From Agrocybe praecox (Eukaryota > Basidiomycota > Agaricomycetes > Agaricales > Agrocybaceae), in the NCBI GenBank assembly GCA_964017145.1, contig OZ024852.1, positions 124,001 to 188,000 of the forward strand: a stretch of 64,000 bases of DNA. Direction: 5' to 3'. A model generated the notes under the pieces. The model worked only from the letters and a program-made list of their open reading frames with translations, did no database searches and was not told where the DNA came from. The translations under genes and the position numbers were made by a program. This document shows, piece by piece, positions 11,310-23,814 of this stretch; position 1 is the first letter of the stretch; each line of letters begins with the position of its first letter.

Positions 11310-12420
11310 CCTATATTAATACTCATTTTGACTGACCAGCCGACTCGGAGTGACTGAAGCAAAACTGAAGCAAAACTGAACTGTGAAGCGACCAATTGCG
11401 GCTGAACAGACCTCATTGCTGATCATGACCTCACTAACCCGACCCCGGCGACTGAGCCAGGTTATCTCCCCCGGTATACATACATACGTATACGTCTCCC
11501 TACCAAACATCCGAGCCATGATATCATCGTCCAGCATGAGAACTTGTCCAAACTTCGATTAGTTGTATATATATATCAGCTCGCTCGCTCGCTGATTTCC
11601 TTTTGCCCAACAGTGAGTTGATTATGTCCTATGAGTCGATAGCTGTAGTAATATACGAGTGATTTATGTATATACATGCATACGCAAGTGCAGTTGAGAG
11701 GGGTTTGAGAACCGATGGCACATACGTACTTATTTATATATGCTTTATCGTTTATCGATCTTATTACCGAGTCGCCGGAAGGCTGACGGATGTAAGAACA
11801 ATAGACAGTGGAATAGGTCATCCCGGTGTGGCATGAGATGGAAAGAAAGAAAGGACAGATAGATGGAAGGATAGATAGATCGAGGGGTGGGCACGTACCT
11901 GATTAACTATAACATTCATTTGATGATAGTTGTACGATCAACAGCTCTGTCATTCACACAGGTCACTCAGTCAGGCCGTGTACGCAGATTGAGAGTATAC
12001 CTCCATGACCATCTCCATCTCCATCTCCAGCGCTCCAAATTCCATCATTTCGGCGGTCCTTTCTCGATACATGAATCGAATAAAAGGCTTCCATATCTTA
12101 TCAATTAATTAATAAATATAAGGCGCACAGCCCGATCTATTTTTATCGTGCCCCATCAAACGATGGATCCGTCGTGGGCGGTGATGGGAAAAAGGGAAAC
12201 ACGACCGTCGTCCTCTACTTGTTGATCATATCATCTCATACCCAGGAAGCAGGAAGAATGATACGGCCCCTAGACTGAAGTGAAGTGAGACGGCCCCATC
12301 ATCATCATCATCAGGAGCGAGCGTTGAGCTAAATAAACGGATAGGTCTGCTTCTCACTCACTCCCACTCTTCCTCCGTCCTTCGTTTAGACCAACCACTA
12401 CCCTCCCACCAAAGCGAGCA

Positions 12421-14069
12421 ATGGACTCGACATCCAACCAGACCGACACCGGGCCCAGCCCAGCCTTCGTAACATACGAAGAAGCCTACATCAGCGCCAC
12501 CCTCAACTCGACCATGTTGTATATTCTCTTGATGGGTGCGTAGCCAGCCCTTCTTTCCTTGTTCGTTCAACGTCTCTAATACGCCAATATGGCCTGCAGG
12601 TTTATACACAATCACATACATCGGCGGGGCATACCTGTACCGTACGTACCCCCCCTTCCTCGCCTTTCAAAGCTCTGCTCATCTTCTCCCAGAAACCCGC
12701 GCCACGGCCCTCAAACGCCCCGCAAGCCTGTTCATGCACTCCCTCTTCATCCTCGGGATCACGGAGATGGCCATCCAATGGTACTTTCTCAAGTTCATCT
12801 TCGTCGACCAAGGAGACACTCGCGAAACGATATTCGCCACCGTCGCGTTCGTCAAGCCTTCCATTCAAGTCGGAACGATCGTCATTCAGTACATGCAGTT
12901 CATATTGTCCAACGCGTTCTTGGTAAGTCGTGCTGTTTTTTTCTGTTCTTATTGGGCGGAGCGTTGATTTTATTCGTTTCTAGGTCTGGAGATGCTTCTA
13001 CCTCGAAAATTACACCTTAATGGAAATATCCCCGCTCATAGGTCTCATCGGTGCACAAATCAGTACGTCTCCCTCCTTCTTTCCTCCTTCCACCTTCCAC
13101 CAACTAACACCCAACAGTAACCTACCTAGTCGCCACCATCTTCCGAGGCAACGCCACTTCCACCCGGGGGCCCGAAACGCTACACCAATCCCTCCTCGCA
13201 CTGGACACTCTCAACATATTCATCAGCGCCACCAGCATCCTCTGCTCCCTCTACATCGGAAAGTCCCTCATCAGCGCCTACATCGCCAACCCAACACCCG
13301 CTGCGATCAAAGAGAAAGAAAAAACCCCACGCAACCTCGAGCGCGACTCATTCTATATCGGTCCTCGCTCCCTCGTCGGCCGTACCAACTTCGCCCCCAA
13401 CGCCCACTTCAACGCACCCGCCCCAGGAGGCTTGAAACCTGCCCACGGCCCCACCGCCGCCCCGAAACCCCCCACATGGTTCGACAAAGCCCTCGACGTC
13501 CTCCTCCAATCCTCAGTGCTCTATGCGATCACCCAGTTGGCATACACGATCGTGAGCTTCATGTACACCCACAACACGGGCTCGGCGAAGATGTTTGCGG
13601 TCGTGGGGTATGTTGGCGCTGTTAACAATACTATGGGGGTGCGTGGTCTTTTCTTCCTCTCTCTCTTCCTCTCCCTCTTTCTCTCCTCCCTTCTATCACC
13701 CAAAAAACCCAACTAACCCGCTTCTCCCCCTACTAGGGTCTCGCACCAACGCTAATGATGGCCCAACTAGCAACCATCAAAGGCAAGCCCCCCAAGAAAA
13801 CCTCCAAAACCTCCCCAGGCTCCGGGGTTGGCTCTCCTGCCGCTGCTCCCGGCGGCGTACGCTCCGCACTGCAGTTCGGCAACGCAGCTGGGACGACTAC
13901 AACGACGTATGATCTTGGCACGACGACTACGACTGGGTATGGTGTTGGTGTTGCTACGACTGGAGGGAACGGAACCGACGAGCGGAGCAGGGGCTCCGCG
14001 GTCGTTTCCCTCCGTACGGGTGTGCATATCGTGGGTGCGGGAGGGGAGAAGGCTGAGAAGGCCGAGTGA
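12421..14069 (+). CDS. Family B seven-TM-like membrane protein (B1), intact
   Basis: Six exons with GT-AG introns: 12421-12535, 12600-12641, 12693-12922, 12984-13062, 13118-13638 and 13737-14069, giving 439 aa. The N-terminus is polar (MDSTSNQTDTGPSPAF). Successive hydrophobic segments include ILLMGLYTITYIGGAYLY, FMHSLFILGITEMAIQW, the segment ending VWRCFYLENY, a pair around the LDTLNIFISATSILCSLYIG region, and LYAITQLAYTIVSFMY, ending in GLAPTLMMAQLATI. The RCFYLENY and G-APTL landmarks are typical of an uncharacterised basidiomycete 7TM family. A polar loop of about 70 aa (FNAPAPGG) and a Thr/Gly-rich tail follow. Exons 2, 3 and 4 are 42, 230 and 79 nt, exactly as in the divergent copy at 29862, which supports this model. 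It is the only intact B of the array type. Confidence 0.85.
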
Positions 14070-14639
14070 GTTAAAGTAGTATGCGTTAATTGATGCGTCA
14101 GATTGTCACTGACGATCGTCGGTCGGTTGGTCGGTCGGTTTGTTGCTTTGGTTGGGTTATGTCAGTTAGGTATTTATTCATCCTAGTCATCTTAGTCATC
14201 CCAGATGTCGTCGTCATGTTATCATCGTGTATAGAACCTATTGTTTTTGTACGTACGTACGTACGTATGTATGTGTAGTGTCCAGTGTGTTGTGTGTAGT
14301 GTAATGTAATGTACCTATTTAGCAGCTTCAAATCGACCACTCTTTGGATTTTACTTTCTTTTTTCTTAGTTTTTCTTGGTTAGCAGATGATAGAAGAAGA
14401 TGAGAGATGAGAGATGAGGAGAAATAAAAGAAAAAACGAGGAACAGAAAAAAACGAGAAAATGAGAGAGGGCCCGAAAGGCATGACGAGTCAAGTTGAAG
14501 CAAAGAGGGTTTATTTTTATTTTATTTTTAAAAAACTCCCGCGAAGCATGTATGGTAGGGTTGATGGAAGCGGTGCAGAATACTACTACTAGTAGTAGTA
14601 GTAAACCAGGCATCACGATCACCACTGTCAGAAAGTGCA
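14070..14639. other. 3' region of B1 with short tandem repeats
   Basis: No gene is seen. The region holds a GTCGGTCG run, an ACGT tetramer array (14249-14274), GTGTAGTGTAATG repeats and AT-rich purine tracts. The matching tails after B2-B7 carry related TATGTATG and TAGTGTAG runs. Confidence 0.5.
14581..14600. repeat. Perfect 20-bp palindrome of TAC/AGT units
   Basis: TACTACTACT is followed at once by AGTAGTAGTA, giving perfect dyad symmetry with no loop. Confidence 0.8.
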
Positions 14640-14760
14640 AATTTATCTCAGCCACGCCGTAACACTGCCTCAAATTGTTTATAACTGATCGACGAGGTGG
14701 AAGGGGGCATACTTCATTGAACATCAGTCGTTTTCCTACCCCGCAAATCAGCATCGCAGG
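14640..14760 (+). promoter_or_regulatory. Conserved 5' block of family A (A2)
   Basis: ATTTATCTCAGCCACGCCG, the TTTATAACTGA box and GGTGGAAGGGGGCATACTTC precede the ATG in the same order as for the other A genes. It joins directly to the B1 3' region without the F block. Confidence 0.45.
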
Positions 14761-16332
14761 ATGTTTCTACTGCTTATCCTTTACTACATTTCCGCGTATA
14801 GTCAAGGGAATGCTGCCCCTGTCGCCTCATCTATCGACCCTAATGAATATCCTTCATTGTTTGTCAGAGATACAGATATACCCGATCTGTGTCCTCGCAA
14901 GCGCCTCGACATCATTTGGTCATGTCTTGCTACAATTCTGGCGGCGTCATGGGTCTCTGTTCATCCCAACATGCCTGGTCCTGAGGACTCTAAATTGAAG
15001 AAAATATTGCGACGAGTGGAATTAATGCTGTGGGCCATTATTACGCCAGAGTTGATTATTTGCTGGGCTATGCGGCAGTGGCATGGAGCTCGAAGGATGA
15101 ACAGGGAGTTTTTAGGCAAGTGCAAAACATATATATGTCGTTGGTTTGACCTTATATTGGCCGTAGACTTACGGCGCAAAGCGGAAGCGATCAATCAGGA
15201 AGCCTATACATATCACTCAAATGATAAAACGGAAAATATTGAAGAAGACAGAGTACCTGGAATTTCTTCTTTACCATCCATGAATTCTACAAACGCTCTC
15301 CGTATTGCAAAAGATGAATTTAGATGGACCAAAACACATGGGTTTTTTCTCCAGATGGGAGGCTTTGTTTTGCACGAGAACGGGAGAAAAAAACGTATAC
15401 TTGGGTGGGAAAAACTCCTCGAACTCTACAAAGCAGGAAAGATAGATCTTTCAGACATAACCGAAGAACGTATAAACGACCACAGTAAAGCCGACGGGTT
15501 TGCAAAAGGCTTGGCATTAGTACAAACCGCTTGGTTTATTGTACAATGCCTGGCTCGTTTCTTGGACAGAAACCTAGTACTGACTGAGCTCGAGCTGGCA
15601 ACGGGCGCCCTTGCAGTTCTGAGCTTAGTCATGTATATTCTGTGGTGGAATAAACCCTTCAATGCAGAAATTCCAATCCTTGTCGCCGTCTCTGAAAGTT
15701 CTGCTCAGTATTGTCTGGACAAGGGTGAAGGTAAGTATTGATTTTGTTCACAATTGATGTTCAGTAACATATATCCCGAAGAGCGAGCTCATGTTATGGA
15801 CCTAAAAAATGTTATACGGTCAATTTTTGGACGTATACTGGACAGGATATCAAGCATGATCCTTCGTGATGAAAGAAAAACCATGGAAGTCCCAACTTTC
15901 TATTCTATCGAATCCGAGTCGCACCTTGCATCGTCTCAAATGATGTGGGCAAGCTCCTCTATAGCTGCTCTTTTCGGGGCCATCCACTGTGCCGGATGGT
16001 CCAGCAAAATATTGTTTTCTTCGCATATGACCTCAATCCTGTGGAGAAGTTCGTCACTCATAATTACTACAAGCCCTTTTGTGTGGAGCTTAGACATTGC
16101 TTTTGTTTATTCAAAGGGCTCACGGTCACCCGAGTTTGGTAGACTAAGCCTTTCGAAAAGGGTCTATTACATCGTGTTTCTGGCATTTACATTTCTAACA
16201 TTCCTCACCGTTCCTCTATACATTATCTCACGCGTCATCCTCCTCATCCTAGCCTTTGTCGAACTTCGACATGCACCTCCAGGCGCGCTGGCGAACATTC
16301 CGTGGGCCAACTTCATCCCATTTATTCATTAG
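14761..16332 (+). CDS. Family A multi-pass membrane protein (A2)
   Basis: Three exons: 14761-15115, 15167-15730 and 15782-16332, giving 489 aa. The start (MFLLLILYYISAYSQG) is the position conserved in all A copies. Exon 1 ends G|GCAAGT, a GC donor. In this copy alone among intact ones the intron could also be read through, because the usual TGA is TGC. Exon 2 has FRWTKTHGFF, MGGFVL, the INDHSKADGFAKGLAL helix and LTELELATGALAVLS-LWWNKPFN. Exon 3 has FGAIHCAGWSSKI, SILWRSSSLIITTSPFVW and the ANIPWANFIPFIH end. About eight hydrophobic segments are seen. This is the first A of the forward array; function unknown. Confidence 0.85.
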
Positions 16333-19300
16333 CGCACACCTTCCAAGTCTTCTATCTTTCCAATTTAGTATACTACATTACTTATACATTTTCTTCGGTT
16401 TGTTGTTGTAGTGCTTTGAATCCTTGTACTATCGTCCAAAGAATATCTGCCTGGCTCGGCATCTGGGCCCTTTCTGCTATCTGCCCCGCCCCGTGGACCG
16501 TGTACTTACCACGGCTACGGCTACGTAATATGTATTAATACAAACTCCAACACACCGAGACGGTAGAGGGAAAGAAGGGCGGGAGCCTAGACGAGAGAGG
16601 CAAATGGGAAGAAGGAAACTGGTGATCAAAAGGAACAGGAGAGTTCAATGAATAGAAGAGGACAATACGAGAAACAAGCGTCTTATAACCAAAAATCATC
16701 ATCCTCATTAAATTCTCGAGCAATATAGTGATGTATCTACCTGTATGTGATCTCTCCCCCGAATCCGGAAATGCAATTAGGTCCTCGGTTTGGCAGAGGG
16801 AGAAAATAAATGGCGGTACTGTGGAGAGGGAGGGAAATCGAGAAAGGGAATCAAATAATAAGGAGAGAAAATAAGATAACTTACGAGGTGGAAGGCGGAC
16901 GGGACGCACAAATTAGCGCCGTTGAGGGCGTTTTAATACAGATATTGATACGTCGCGCAGAGTGTATACCCGCTTTGCCAACTAACGATGTTTTGTTCGA
17001 TTCGATTCCGTTGTGTTTCACGTCATGTGTCTCTTCTGTTCGTGCCTTGCCTCGTTCGTGATGCCTCTCCGCTGGCGCATTCATGTTAAGTATCAAATAG
17101 ATAATTGATAAACAGCCAACGACAACGGAGCAGAACTGAGGCGGAGCAAAATCGGATTGGAAGACATGGGCAATGATATAGATGAGACGATACCTGCGAC
17201 TTGAATGATAGGAAAATACCTTTTTCAACCGAGAAGGCGTGTAGAACAAAACAAGAGGAGTCGAACGTCGATAATATTGTCCATGGTGGTCGAAAACCGT
17301 CTGCCGTGTATTTCCGTGTCTTGAGTCTGTTTACACTTTTATCGCGCTTCATTTTTAGGCAGAGCTGTATAAGGCGTAGTGTGTCATCTGCTGGTGGGTT
17401 CACCCATTCAAACGTTCGGAACACGAAGACAGGGAAACGGGCAAAGGAAAATAAAACAGAGGGGGGTGGCGGAAGAGGGACAGGAAGACAGACAGACAGC
17501 AACGGGGAAAGGAGACGACGAAGTAATATATAGTAAATACACAGAGAACGACAGCGGACCGGAGCAGAGACGAAGCAAGAGCAGATAGAAAGACGATATC
17601 AAAAACAAAGACGATAGTACTAGTAAATCAAGGATACCTGCGACATTAAAAATAGTCAACGTCAATTGTTGAACAGAGAAGTAGAGTTGAATTACCAATG
17701 TTCGTCGTCGTGCGTCCGAGTTCCACCTCGCTCGGGTTCCCGTTAATAGTTTGTTTGTTGGTTAGAATCCAAACAGCGAACAGGCTGTATATTTCACATG
17801 TTAGCATATTGCATTTGCGCGTGTTTCCGTGGGAGCGACGTACGACACGGTATTGAATGAATAGATAATGATTCATGGCTCCTATATCGTATCGGAATCA
17901 GCGTCTGCGTAGTCGAATAAGAAAGGCGAAATAGAAGAGAAATGAGGAAGAGAAGGGAGGAGAGAGATATGATAGTGGGACGCGAAGAATAATATGGACG
18001 GATAAGGAAGAAGAGAAAGCGGGTGAGATGACAAAAGTTGAGAAATGGCGCTAAGTAGTGCACAAGGATGACGACAAGGTAAGTCAAGGCATCGTTGTGC
18101 CGTTGAACGTTGATCGATGATGTGGTGATGCTAACTGGGAGAGGAATGGGAGGGGTCATTATTCTGGGAAAAAAAAAGAAAGCATCGCACCGCGCCTATT
18201 AATATACGAGAGAACGAGGCAAAAAATGATGGAACTCGAAGCGAGCAATATGAAAAAGTGAGATTGGAATTCTCCATCGTGGGGGAGTGAGGACGAACCT
18301 GAAGGCAGAGCCCCCGCACAGTCAAATGAAATCAGAGAAAATGATCGACAAGACGTACAAGTACAAGTACCCAGTGCCTACACCCCGCAGGTAGCTAAGA
18401 ATATTTACTTTGATGATTCGATTCCGTTCGTTTCCTGTGTGTTCTTGGATTCCCTTCAACATCCCTTCTCCGGTGACCCTAGGGAACCGCTTGACTTATA
18501 TCATTCACTACTCCAAATATCGAGACAGAACTTGAAAGACGGAAGGCAAGACGGAAATGCACGACGGCGACCAAGTCTTTCATATTTTACTGTAGGCGGG
18601 AGAGACCAACACCGAAAAAAGCCAATGACTGTTTGATGGAAAAGACGCCAGACAAGAAAAAGGGAAGTGGGCACACGAGAGAACGGCTTTGAGCGACGGG
18701 GAAAGCAGAAAAGGAGAGCGTGGAGGAGCAGAAGCAAGGACGGTGCAGGGCAAGCGCAGGGGTTGGAAAATCTATCATTTGAAATCAATCAGCGTACAGA
18801 AAGCAACAAAAAACACGTACCGAGAAACCATAGACGGGCCCAGTGCGTACATCCCTTGTAGGTCCTCTGATGGTTCCTTCCTCCAATGAGACCTTATGCG
18901 TACGTTTAACGGCTTGCCCCGTGTAGAAAATATTCGAGGGAGAGGAAGGTCAAACTTATGGTCGGCCCGACACCAACGAAGTTGTACGCGATGGGATGTT
19001 GGGTTAGGGTTCGGATCAAAAACGCGTGTCCTCCGATGTTCGTGTTCGTCTTTCCCTCGAAGCGTTCACTCACGTCCGGCCTTCGCGCTTTCGATTCATC
19101 GCGTTTCGTTGCAATTCTAGGTCGATTTTCACGCGCTATTGCTGTAACCGCTGCGAGTCGTATGAACTCAATTCATCGCCTGTCGGTTCACCCACAAGTC
19201 CATTCCATACTCTTGTGATGTAAAGTCATGTTTATGTCGTCTTTTGTGTCCGTTCGTCCATGTTCATGTCTATCCTCGCTTTCTTCCATGTGCACCTTGC

Positions 19301-19430
19301 TCTGAATGTCACCCTGCATCTCGTTTATGACAACTTGGGTCGTTCGTCCGAGTCCTTCATCCACTTCCTGTTGTGTAAATGATTTAGCGCCTCTACCGGC
19401 ACCGCGGCACCAGTGAACGGTGGAACGGAA
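16333..19430. other. Long region without a recognised gene
   Basis: About 3.1 kb after A2 shows only scattered short frames on both strands, with strand-biased purine runs and no convincing splice-linked coding. It lies downstream (3' side) of the kinase-like fragment on the minus strand and may be its old flanking DNA. I recognise nothing in it. Confidence 0.35.
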
Positions 19431-20344
19431 AGGACGTTAGAAATGGCACGAAATTTCAGACGAGGGAAAAACAAATAAATGTTTATGAAAAAAGAGGATC
19501 AGGTAATCATTAGGGTATGAAAAGAAGGAGGAAGAGGAGAAAAAAAAGTACATGAAACGCAGAAAAAAATCGTGTTCGAATGGTGTCGACGATGGTCGAG
19601 AATGAGGGGTTGGTTGACCTAGGCAAATGACGTAGAGTAGGGAGTACTAAGAGAGGAAAACAGAACATGAAAGCCGTCTGCCCTGATATATGGTGGATAT
19701 CATGAAAAGAAAAAATCCAAAGGAGGAAGAAAGAAAGAAAAAGGAGAAGTCCGAACTGCATGACAGAGAATAATTTTTGTTGGAGAAAAAGGAAGAACCA
19801 AAGCAAAAACGGACAGCAAGGTTGACAAGAAAGTTATCAGAGGAATAAAAAGACAAATAGGAGCGAAGCATAAAAACAGACATCCGGCCACAGATATCGA
19901 AAGTACCGCTACCAACTATCCAACGCTCCGGATGGCCTATCCTTCCTAGTTCTAACGATTTTATATCCATTTTCCTCCTCCTTCCACCCCCATCCAGGAC
20001 ATGCTAGATCTTCTTCGCAGATCCCTATCCTTTCGTGTATCGATTGAATCCCCGCGGCAACATCGTCGAATACCCAAGGAATCCGACAGTCCAAAGTTAC
20101 AGAACGGAATGTGACGTGGAAGCGCAGGCAAGTCTATGAGTTTGTTATAAAGGTGGGGGTAGGTATGGCGATTGTTGAGGGTGTGAGTGTGTATGTATGC
20201 GTGTTCGACGCTGCAGGAGTTTGTGAATGTGAACATGAGTCTGAGCGGTTATTGGGGCATGGTTCGGGCATTTAAAGTCCTGGGGAAGAGATGACCAATT
20301 ATTGGCGATGCTGGGTTCTTAGTAAGGATATATATATTCTGTTC
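19431..20344 (-). repeat. Kinase-fragment 3' flank, copy 1
   Basis: The sequence is similar to about 25570-26445 and, over its left half, to about 31480-32040. Shared marks are the GAGAATAATTTTTGTTGGAG run, GACAGCAAGGT, CGGCCACAGATATCGAAAG and CGACGCTGCAGGAGTTT. No gene is seen in it. The three copies show that this flank was duplicated along with, or before, the module array. Confidence 0.55.
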
Positions 20345-20990
20345 GTTCGCCATCTAGGCACGAGCAGCCGAATGTCCACCCGCCTGTAAAAATAAATAAA
20401 AAACATCAATTTGTATGTTCGATGGCCCGGACAAAAAGGGGAGCACAAGAAAAAGAAATTGAGAAGATGCTAGGTGTTGATGAGTGAATTCGGTCTCGAC
20501 ATCGGCAGCAAATGCAAATCGACAAAGAAGGATGGAAAAAGAAAAAGAAAAAGAAAACAACACGCACTGCCTCGACGTATCATTCAATCTATCCAACCTC
20601 GCCAGCTCGACGCTGAACCGCATTTCATCCCCAAAGTCCCGCGATGAATCGCCATATGCTGGTCCCACAGAAACAGAGGCAGTGTTGAAAGGGAACGACC
20701 ACTGTCCAGGGGGGCATAACCTCCAGTGATGGCTTCGTAACGATTTTTGTTTGATCCACCGCAGTGATGGACACGCAGCTCACCGTGAAGATGAGGTGTG
20801 ACAGCGTTCTGCTACTGCTGTGCTTGTGACGACGAAGACGAATTGGGTCCATAAAAGGTATCAAGCCTGTTCGACGACATCAGCGTCTGTCGTTGACGTT
20901 CACGGTCCCTGCTACCCAGTAACGCTGTTCTTGAATCGTAACATGTTACGGGTGTAGGAGCCATAGTGGGTACAGAAGCAGCCGTCTCGC
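20345..20990 (-). pseudogene. 3' fragment of a CAMK-like protein kinase gene, copy 1
   Basis: On the minus strand, separate frames read SRDRERQRQ-LMSSNRLDTFYG, then VDQTKIVTKPSLEVM, then EMRFSVELARLDRLNDTS, and finally a splice acceptor followed by GGHSAARA and a stop. The VDQT-I-T-PP-EVM and RFSVEL-R-DRLNDT blocks resemble the KA1-like C-terminal region of CAMKL kinases such as the Nim1/Gin4 group; that assignment is from memory of the family and tentative. The kinase domain is absent and the frames are broken. The fragment abuts the truncated C2 at about 21.0-21.1 kb. The larger copy at 26446-28640 has the same order of blocks. Confidence 0.4.
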
Positions 20991-21129
20991 TACAAACAGG
21001 TGCGGGAGATGCAGGGCGCGAAACGCTCCAAGTTGGAGTGGTAACCACCACATGCACAGGAGGAGCAACTAGGTTCTGGTGCTCCTTTCCATCCTTCTCG
21101 CCAGACTGGGTGACAGTACAGCAGAGTGT

Positions 21130-21640
21130 AATAGCAAATGGGCCCCTAGCTAGCGATCTTCCAACCTTCGTACTCCACGCCGCAGTTACACCTCCATCAC
21201 ACACGGATAAGATCCTTGAAGCAATAAGAAATCTACTCAAGGAGCGGAACTTACCCCTGATGAAGACCAACGACTGGAACTCTTCTCGCCCGAACACGAC
21301 GTTCGAGGATTTGTTCGATGTTGCGTTTACAGAGTGCGTCGATGATGCTTTGCATGGACCTGTAGACGTGAGTGAACGCAAGTTTTATATCGCGGCGTCG
21401 TTAGTGGCTGGACGCGCTCGTTATTTTGGGTTACTGAACACCCCGCAGATCGTCGGCAGTTTTGCTGAGGGTCTTGGATTTGCCGGTGGGGTGGTACGTA
21501 GCTATCAAGGTCAACCAGCAATGATTGCGTTGGAATGGGCATGTATACAGCTCCTGGAGGAGCATCGTCGCTCTTCCTGTTCCAACCATCACGATTTGCG
21601 AACGAGAAGCTGAGAACTGCCGAGATGGTATTGGGCTCAT
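21130..21640 (+). pseudogene. Family C copy C2, 5'-truncated
   Basis: C homology starts abruptly at PLASDLPTFVLH (about 21145), with the first 40 or so residues missing. The body runs through KILEAIRNLLKE, NTTFEDLFDVAFTE and TPQIVGSFAEGLGF. A frameshift after ALEWACIQLLEE ends it at 21613. Upstream, the open frame runs back to 20966 into antisense kinase-fragment sequence, so a 215-codon chimeric frame exists. It is probably not a functional gene. Confidence 0.55.
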
Positions 21641-21889
21641 TAATCAGGTGACCGTGATTAACTGTACTGCCAGTGCCACAGCGTACTATAGCCGACTGGT
21701 GACGATCCTTTCTTGACCACTACATACTGCTAGCGGTGTTCTAGAGCCCAGCATGTATACCACCCTATCCCTAGCTCAAGCCATGCTTCACCGCTCCAAC
21801 ATGACCTCCAACTCGATTCAGAGTCGTTACATACACGGCGTTTTAATTTGGTTATCTGTTCTTCAAGACGTCCCATAAAATTTTAAGCG

Positions 21890-23529
21890 ATGGATAGCTC
21901 CAACCAGACCCAACCCGACGCCGGGCCCAGACTTCATCACATACGAAGAGGCCTACATCAGCGCCAACCTCAATTCCACGATGTTAGAGTATCCTCTTGA
22001 TGGGTGCGTAGGCTTCCTTTCCTCATTCGATGTCGCTAATACCGCCAACCACAGGCCTATACACGATAACGTACATCGGCGGGGCCTATCTATGCTGTAC
22101 ACCTCCTTCCTTGCCTTTCGAAACATTGCTCAAGTATCCTCTCCACCCTACCCAGCAACCCGCGCCACGACGGCCCTCAAACGCCCCGCAAGACTGTTCA
22201 TGCACGCGCTGTTTATCCTATGGATCACAGACATGGCCATCCAATGGTACTTTCTTAAATTCCGTCAACCAAGGGGACACCCCCAAAACGATATTCGCCG
22301 CCGTCGCATTTGTCAAGGCTTCCATTCAGGTCGGCACGATCGTCATACAGTACATGCAGTTCATACTATCGAATGCGTCCATGGTAAGTCGTGCTGTTTT
22401 TTTTTTTTTTTTGGTATTGTCTGGAGCGTTGATTTCGTTGGGTTAGGTCTGCTACACCTTACTCGAAGTATCTCCCCTCATAGGTCTCATCGTCGCACAG
22501 ATCGGTACGTCTCCCTCTTTCTTTCTTTCTTCCTTCCTTCCACTAACCTAGCAACGCACGACAGTAACCTACCTAGTCGCCACCATCTTCCGAGGCAACG
22601 CCACCTCCACCCAGGGCCCGAAACGCTGCATCAACCCCTCCCCGCACTGGGCACTCTCAACGTATTCATCAGCACCACCAGCATCCTCTGCTCCCTCTAC
22701 ATCGATCGGTCCCTCATCAAAGCCCACATCGCCAACCCAACACCCGCTCCGACCAAAGAGAAGAACAAAAAAAAAACCCACGCAACCTTGAGCACGACTC
22801 ATTCTACGTCGGTCCCCGCTCTCTCATCAGACGACCCAACTTCGGTGCCAACGCCAATGCCAACGCACACTTCAACGCACCCGCCCTAGGGGTTTGAAAT
22901 TTGAAGCCCAACCACGCCACCCCGAAACCGCCCACCCAATTCGACAAAGCCGTCGACATCTTCCAATCTTCAATCTTGTACGCCACCACCTAATTGGCAT
23001 ACGACATGTATACCCATAACACGGGCTCGGCGCGGATGTTTGCTGTGGTGGTGTATGTTGGGGCTGTTAATAATACTATGGGGGTGCGTGGTTTTTTTCT
23101 CTTCCCTCCCTCCTCTCCTCCCCCGTCTCCTCCCACAATCAAAAAACCCAACTAACCTCCTCTCCCCTCTAGGGTATCTCACCAACACTAATGATGGCCC
23201 AACTAGCTACCATCAAAGGAAAACCTCCCAGGAAAACCTCCAAATCCGGGTCTTCCCCCGCCGCTCCTACTTCTGGCAACGCCAATGCCAACGGTGGTGG
23301 CAGTGTACGCTCTGCACTGCAATTTGTCAATGCAGCGGGCACGACGACAGGGACGTATGCTTTGAGTGGGACGACTACGACTGGATATGGTGCTGGGGTT
23401 GTTGCGACCGGAGCTGATGGGAATGGTGGAGATGAGAGGAGCAGGGGATCCGCGGTCGTGTCTCTTAGGACTGTGTGCATGTTGGTGCGGGAGGGGAGAA
23501 GGTGGAGAAAGATGAGTGAGTTAAAGTAG
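21890..23529 (+). pseudogene. Family B copy B2, broken
   Basis: The ATG at 21890 begins DSSNQTQPDAGP as in B1, but a short deletion shifts the frame before the YEEAY motif. Further damage is seen: a deletion in the YFLKF region, loss of the WRCFYLEN codons after the third intron, a frameshift in the linker, and a stop in the ATT-LAYT segment (CACCTAATTGG). Exon 6 still encodes PTLMMAQLATIKGK and the Thr/Gly tail to 23529. Intron positions match B1; the last intron (23084-23172) is 89 nt. Confidence 0.7.
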
Positions 23530-23692
23530 TACGCGTTAATTGATGCGTTATATCGTCGGTTGGTTGGTTGGTTAGTTGGGTATTATTGTTCATCCTAGTC
23601 ACCGCGGATCGCACGCTCGTCGTGTATAGAAGCTTTTGTTTTTGTATGTGTGTGTAGTTTGTAGTGTAGCCTACCTATTTAACAGGTTCAAA

Positions 23693-23814
23693 TCAATCTC
23701 AGCCACGCCATAACACTGCCTTAAATTGTTTATAACTGATTGACGAGGTGGAAGGGGGCATACTTCATCAAACATCAGTCGTTTCTCCCACTACCCGCAG
23801 ATCACCATTGCAGC
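23693..23814 (+). promoter_or_regulatory. Conserved 5' block of family A (A3)
   Basis: ATCTCAGCCACGCCATAACA, TTTATAACTGATTGACGAGG and GTGGAAGGGGGCATACTTC are present before the ATG. The block follows the B2 tail directly. Confidence 0.45.

Larger units (their letters stand above)
10026..12420. other. Long spacer between A1 and B1 with microsatellites
   Basis: No gene is supported in this 2.4 kb. It contains purine-rich and pyrimidine-rich tracts, a CATCA/CATCT array, a TTGTTA array and a CAT run (12298-12313) just before B1. It separates the divergently oriented A1 and B1 and probably contains the B1 promoter. Confidence 0.4.

Noticed and set aside
16333..19430. Genes on either strand in the 3-kb gap after A2
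   Set aside because: Only short frames with biased base runs, no splice-linked extension and no family resemblance.
20040..20080. tRNA T-arm-like sequence (GAATCCCCGCGG)
   Set aside because: No matching acceptor and anticodon arms around it; it belongs to the duplicated kinase flank.
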